Assembly: GCA_903906425.1 (NCBI GenBank)
Contig: CAIVKH010000131.1
Location: 1 to 64,000 of the forward strand
Reading direction: 5' to 3'
Length of the DNA stretch: 64,000 bases
From: an uncultured bacterium
GTDB lineage: Bacteria; Verrucomicrobiota; Kiritimatiellia; CAIVKH01
Part shown: one piece after another, positions 57,001-63,000 of the stretch
Layout of the letters: every line of letters starts with the position of its first letter
Numbering within the stretch: the first letter of the stretch is position 1
Notes under the pieces: model-generated
What the model was told of the DNA's origin: nothing
What the model saw: the letters and a program-made list of their open reading frames with translations, nothing else
Databases searched by the model: none
Translations under genes and position numbers: made by a program

Positions 57001-60000
57001 GCACCCACGCGCGTGCCATCCACCTGGCCGATGGTCACTGTGCCGGCCCATGTGTCGTTGTTAGTAAAGTGCAACGCTCCCATGTTGTCGCTGTTGCCAG
57101 CAATTTGGATGGCGCCGGTCACAGAGATATTTCCAGCCAGGCGGAGTTTATTTGCGACATTCGTCCATACAGAAATCGGGGCGGTGGGCGTGATCGCCAT
57201 GGAGTTCGACAGAATCAGGAAGCCATTGCTGACGATGAGCGAGCCGACAAAGGTATTCGTTCCAGAAAGCGTGTTCGTGCCCGCGCCGCCTTTGATGAAC
57301 GTTATGTTTCCAGCGCTCTTGACGATGTTGCCGCTGAAGATTTTACCGGAATCGTTGTTTTCACCGATTTGTATCCAGCCAGCCGTGGCCGAACTGTTCG
57401 TTATGATGCCGGCACCACTGAACGCGTTGAATCCATCGCCAAGACCGTTCAAATCAAGGAAACCACCCGCGTTGATGGTTACGGGTGCGCTGGTATAGAT
57501 TTGATCGTTACCAGTACCGCCGAGTTGGACTTTGCCACCACTATTTATTGTCAATCCGCCGCCGCCAACGGCATGACCACTACCCGAATTGGTCTTCGCG
57601 AGAACCACAAGGCCGCCATTGACATTGAGAATCAAACCGCCATTGTCGCCAGTTCCAGAGAACGCAACCGTGCCCAGCGTATTGACATTGAGCGTCGGCG
57701 TGCCGGTGACTTGGTAGAACGTGATTGGACCATTGCCGCCCACGTTGAATGTGCCGTTTCCATTGACGGCGTTCGTCATTCCTGCCGCCGTTGCGCTGCT
57801 GTTGGTCACGGTGCCTTGAATCCTGCCAAATTGCTCGCCAATAACCGTACCGCCAAGATCAAGGATCGCGCCGGAGCTGATAAGCACATTGGTAGAGTTT
57901 GGCAGGCCGAGCGCCGCGTTATTGCTGACAATAACGGTGCCGCCAGCGATAACCGTCTGGCCGGTGTACGTATTCACGCCGGACAAAATCAGCGTTCCCG
58001 TGTTGCTCTTGTTCAGCGAACCGACACCGCTAATCACGCCGGAATAATACGGAATCGCATCCGTCCGGTTAAAGTTCAGCACGCCGTTGTTGACGATGTT
58101 GTTTGAGGGCAGCGACGCGCCGGTGCCGCCAGCGCCGATGTTGAGCACGGCACCCGTGCCAACCGTTGTAATTCCGCGATAGGTATTCGTTCCGGTGAGG
58201 GTGACCCCGTTCGTGCCGATGATGTTGATTCCCCACGCGCCGCTGGAATCGTTCGTAACCGTGCCATTGATGGTGATGGCACCGTTGGTCGCATTCAGCG
58301 TGCGCGTGCCGCCGTCAATCGTCAGGCCAAGATTGATCGTCTGGTTTGAGCCATAGTTGTTAATGTCGCCGATGAGGTTGACGGAATTGCCGTTCAGAAC
58401 GAAATTCGGACCACCATTCGTGAAGGTCATCGCAAAGTGCGTTCCCGCCGGGAAATTGTTGTTGTTCGTCATGTTGTTGAACGCGCCAAAGTTCAGCAGG
58501 TCGCCATCCTGCGGCGTGGCAGTCGCCCAGTTGCCCGCCGTCGTCCAGTTCGTGTCCGAAAGTCCCGTCCACGGATTGACGCCGACGGTGCTGATGGTCA
58601 GGCGCAGTGCGCTATTGTTCGACGTGAATCCGTAGAAGATGCCCGGTTGCGGGTTGGCAACCGAAAGCGTGCTCAGCGCACCCGTGCCAGCGATCGGCCC
58701 CGGGAAACCAATCAGGCTGTACCGCCCGGGAATCGTCCACGCTCCGATCGTCGCGTCCACATATATAAGGAAAGAACTGAACCCATTGTTCGTGAACCCG
58801 CCGCTGGTCGTCACGAGGGTGACATCGTTGGTGGCGGGTGGCCCGCTCATGAATTCGTAAATATTCGTACTGCCTGCATTGAGCGTCAGGCTGCCAACGG
58901 TCAGATTGCTGATGCTGTTGCCGGGAGTCAAACCGCCGCCCGCATTCACGATGACCGCGCCGGAAATGATGCCTGCACCGCCGAGAAGACCGCCATTAAC
59001 AAACACGGTGCTTGATCCCGTGGCAGAGCCGTTCGTGTTGTTGACCTTAAGCAGACCGCCACTGATGATGGTGTTGCTGGAATAGTTGTTTGCCGCGCTG
59101 GACAGCACCCATGTTCCCGAACCTTGTTTCGCCAGACCAGCTCCATAGGGTTGGGCGGCATCCAGGACGGAACCGGAAACGAATCCCGTTCCCGCGCCGC
59201 CAAGTCGTAATGTGCGAAGAATTGTAACCGGCGTGAAATTGCCGGCCAAAGTCAGTGTGGAGCCACTTTCCACCAAGATGACCGTGTCGGTGGCACCGCC
59301 ATTGTTCGCAATGTTGCCCACAATAACATTATTGCCAGCCATGTTGCTAACAGCACCTGTCAAATAAGCGGCAGCATATGAAATGTTGGTTTGAATCGTA
59401 ATGTTGCCGCCGGTTCCATCCAGAACCAGTGTGCCGCCAGTGGCATTGACGGTCTTTGTGCCCCGGCCCAAAGAAAGGCTGTTCTTGATGATCAGCGAGC
59501 CGCCGGAAATAATGACCATGCCTGTGAAATTGTTCGCGCCCGGCAAGACCCATGTTCCCGCGCCGGTCTTGCTTAGAGTAGTGAGGCTGGCCGCTTGATC
59601 GTCAATGCTGATGGCGAAGGTATTCGTGCCCGTGTTGCTGCCCGTCAGCGTCAGCGTGCGCGTACCCGCTGTGTCGAACAGGTTCGTATTGACGCCGGAG
59701 AAGGTGAAATTGAGTGTGCTGGTGGTAGCAGCGCCGGAGGCATCAATCGTGCCGCCGGTACCACCATTGAGAATGCGAATCTGGCGGTTGCAGTATTGCG
59801 CGTTCGTGCCCGTGTATTGCAGCGTGCCGTTCTTGAAATGCAGCCCGATGTTGTTGGCTGTTGCGCTTTCTTGCAACGCCTGTCGCGCACCGATGGCGCT
59901 CGCCACGCCGTAATCGGACAGGGAGGCCACATTCACAATGCTGCCGATGACAAGTTCGCCCTGAAACGTATTTGTTCCGTTGAGATAAAATAGACCTGCG

Positions 60001-63000
60001 GTGCTTGACCCAGTCAGACTGCCAAGTGTTAGCCCGTTGGTGGCATTCACGGCCGAGATTGTGTTATTGAGGATGGCGGCGATCGCGGCCGTCTCCTCGC
60101 TCATGCCCGCATTTCCATTCAGCGTGACCGTGCCGTTGATCGTGCCGCCGTTCGCGAAACGAATCGCTCCGTGGCCTTCACCGCCATTGCCTTCAATGAC
60201 AAATGGATTCGGCAGCGTGGGGGCGCCAGTACTGAGATAGAGAGACGCCGTGCCATTTGTTGTCAGGACCGTAATTGTGTTCGTGCCCAGCGGTGTTGCC
60301 ACTGCGGCGTTGACATTGATGCGCCCGCTGAGAATCGCGATCGTTCCCCCAAACGTGGCCTGTGAATTTGGAGTTGAGAGAGCTGTGTCCGTGCTGCTAT
60401 TGCCCATAATCGTCAGTGGCCCGGTTCCGGTGAGTTTGCCGGCGGGAAGAGCCGTAAGTCCGAATCCGGCACCGCCGTTAATCGTTCCTCCGCTTGCACC
60501 GACGGTAAATGTTCGGTTTGCACTCGGTGTGATATTGTTCGTCATGAGCAAGGTTCCGCCATTGAGCGTTACCGTCTGGGCTACTGAAGCATTTCCGAAC
60601 GCCGCGTCCTGGCCAAGGGCTAGCACGCCGGCTGACATGGTCATCTGTCCGGTGAAAGTATTCGCGCCGCCAAGGGTCCAAGTTCCAGTCCCTGCTTTAT
60701 TCAGGCCAAAGATGTTCGCCATGACACCGCCGACGGTACCACTGCCCGATCCCGTCAGATTGAATGTATGATTGCCCACAATTCCTCCATTCCAAGTGAG
60801 CGTTCCCGCCCCGGAGGCATCAAGCGTAGAGTTGCCGTCGGTCGCGGCACCGATGTCGAGACCGCGGTCGCTTGTGTGTCCAGCGCCTGTGTATTTGAGG
60901 GAGTTGTTGACGCCGACCATCGTAATCGTTCCGTTCGCCGCAGTTGCCGGCGCGCCAAGACTGGACGACCCGCCCCCAATGGTCGCAATGCTGTTGAAGC
61001 TCAGCGTGCCGCCATTGTTGGTAATCGGGCCGCTGAAGGTGTTCGTCCCGTTGAGATAAAGCGTCCCGCTACCAGCCTTGGTCAGGCCATAGCCGCTTCC
61101 GCCATCGCCAATATTGCCGCTGATGTTGAGACCGGACGTTGTCGGATTGGCGGGAATGGTGAGCGTGCGACTCGCGCCTGAAAGCGTGACAGGCCCGGCA
61201 AATCCGAGGATTTTGTCGTTGCTGCCGCCAGCCGAATTGATCGTCGTATCAGCCAGAACTGTCACGGCGTTACTGATGGTGTAATTCGCTCCTGTGCCGG
61301 ATCGTATCTGCCCGCCAAAGAGTGTCAGCGGGCCAATGCCAAGAGGTCCGCCGGATACTGTCTGCCCCACAGGGAAGGTTGTTGCGCTGTTCGTATAGAG
61401 GATGGTCCCGCCTGAATAGGTACTGTTCCCGTTTGCGAAATTGATGTCGTTCTGCCCATCGCCCTTAATCGCCAGAACTCCAGCCCCGGAATAATCAACG
61501 ATGGGAGAGTTGATAGTGAGCCTCTGGGTCAATTGATACAAAGTCCCCGTGTTGGGTCCGACGGCGATGCCGCGGTTGGCAGTGATCGTCGGCCCATTCG
61601 AAGTCATGAGCGCGCCGCCATTGAGCGAGATCAGTTTCGCGTCGAACGATCCCGCAGTGCCAAGCGCGTTGTCATTGACAATCAACAGCACACCGCCTGT
61701 GACCAAATTCGTTCCCGTGTAGGTGTTGCCAGCCCCGTAAAGTGCTTGCGTGCCCGTGCCGATCTTGGTGAGTGTGAATGTGCTTCCGCCATTTTGGATC
61801 ACACCGTTAAAGACTGCCGACTGATTGTTTCCACCGACTGTCAGCGAAGAGAATCCGGCCCCATCGCCGCCATAGACATTGCCAAGACCTGAAAGCCCGC
61901 CGATGGTTTCGGCTGTGTTTTGATAAACATAGAATTGACCCCCTGTCGAGATCGAGACGTTGGCACCATCGGGAATCGCATTGTCGGAATTCCGGTCAAC
62001 CCACAGTTTGCCGGTATTCGTGACCGTGACGTTTCCGCTGAATGTATTGTTCGTGTGCAGTGCAACCCGGTTCAGATCAATGGTGCCGCCGCCCGGTCCG
62101 TCAATGACGAGATTCCCTGTTCCCGCGATGATATTCGTGGAAACCATCTGGCCGCTGTTGCCACTATATAGCACCAAGGTGCCATTGTTCGTTATCGCGG
62201 AACTCGCCCAGAAGGCCGCCCCATAACTCATGCCGGACAAGTTGGAAATGATCAACGTGGAACCGCTATTGATGATCGTGTTACCGCCATACGTGTTGGC
62301 GTTCGCCGAAAGCGTTAACACACCCGCACCCGAATGCGTCAGCGACCCGGAACCCGAAATCACGCCCGACAAGGTTTGTGCGGACGAACTGTTGTATGTG
62401 AGCTGGGCATTATCAGTGATAGTTGCCGAATAATTCCCGGTGCCCAACTGGCCTGTTCCGCCAATGGTGAGAGTTCCGGCGCTGACCGTCGTCGCATCCG
62501 TGTAGGTATTGGCGGCAGACAGCGTCAGTGTGCCAGCTTGCGCCTTGGTAAGACCGCCATTGCTCGCAACGCCCGCCAGAACAGCGGAGGCACCGCTTGC
62601 AACACTGATCTGACGGATGCCGGCACCCAAGTTGACGCCGCCGCTGACAGTGATGATTCCGCTGTCCGTACTGTGAGCAAGACTGACGTCATTGCTGATG
62701 ATAAGATTGTTGGCAATATTGCGTGCACCGCCGGCCCCGCTGGTATCGGATGAAATCTGTGAACCGCTCCCCACCATGGTGATCGGTCCCGATCCAAAGG
62801 CATTGCTGCTACCAATGGCAACCCGTCCGCCAGATAGCAAAATTGTTCCGCCGCTGTAGGAGTTGGATGTCACCATGTACATCGCGTTGGCATTGTTGGC
62901 AACAACAGTTCCCGATCCTGAAATGGAAGCGCTCGTGTTGGTGAAATTCACGCCGCTGCGCTGGAACTTCAGCGTCGCATTGTTGGTCACACCGCCGGAT

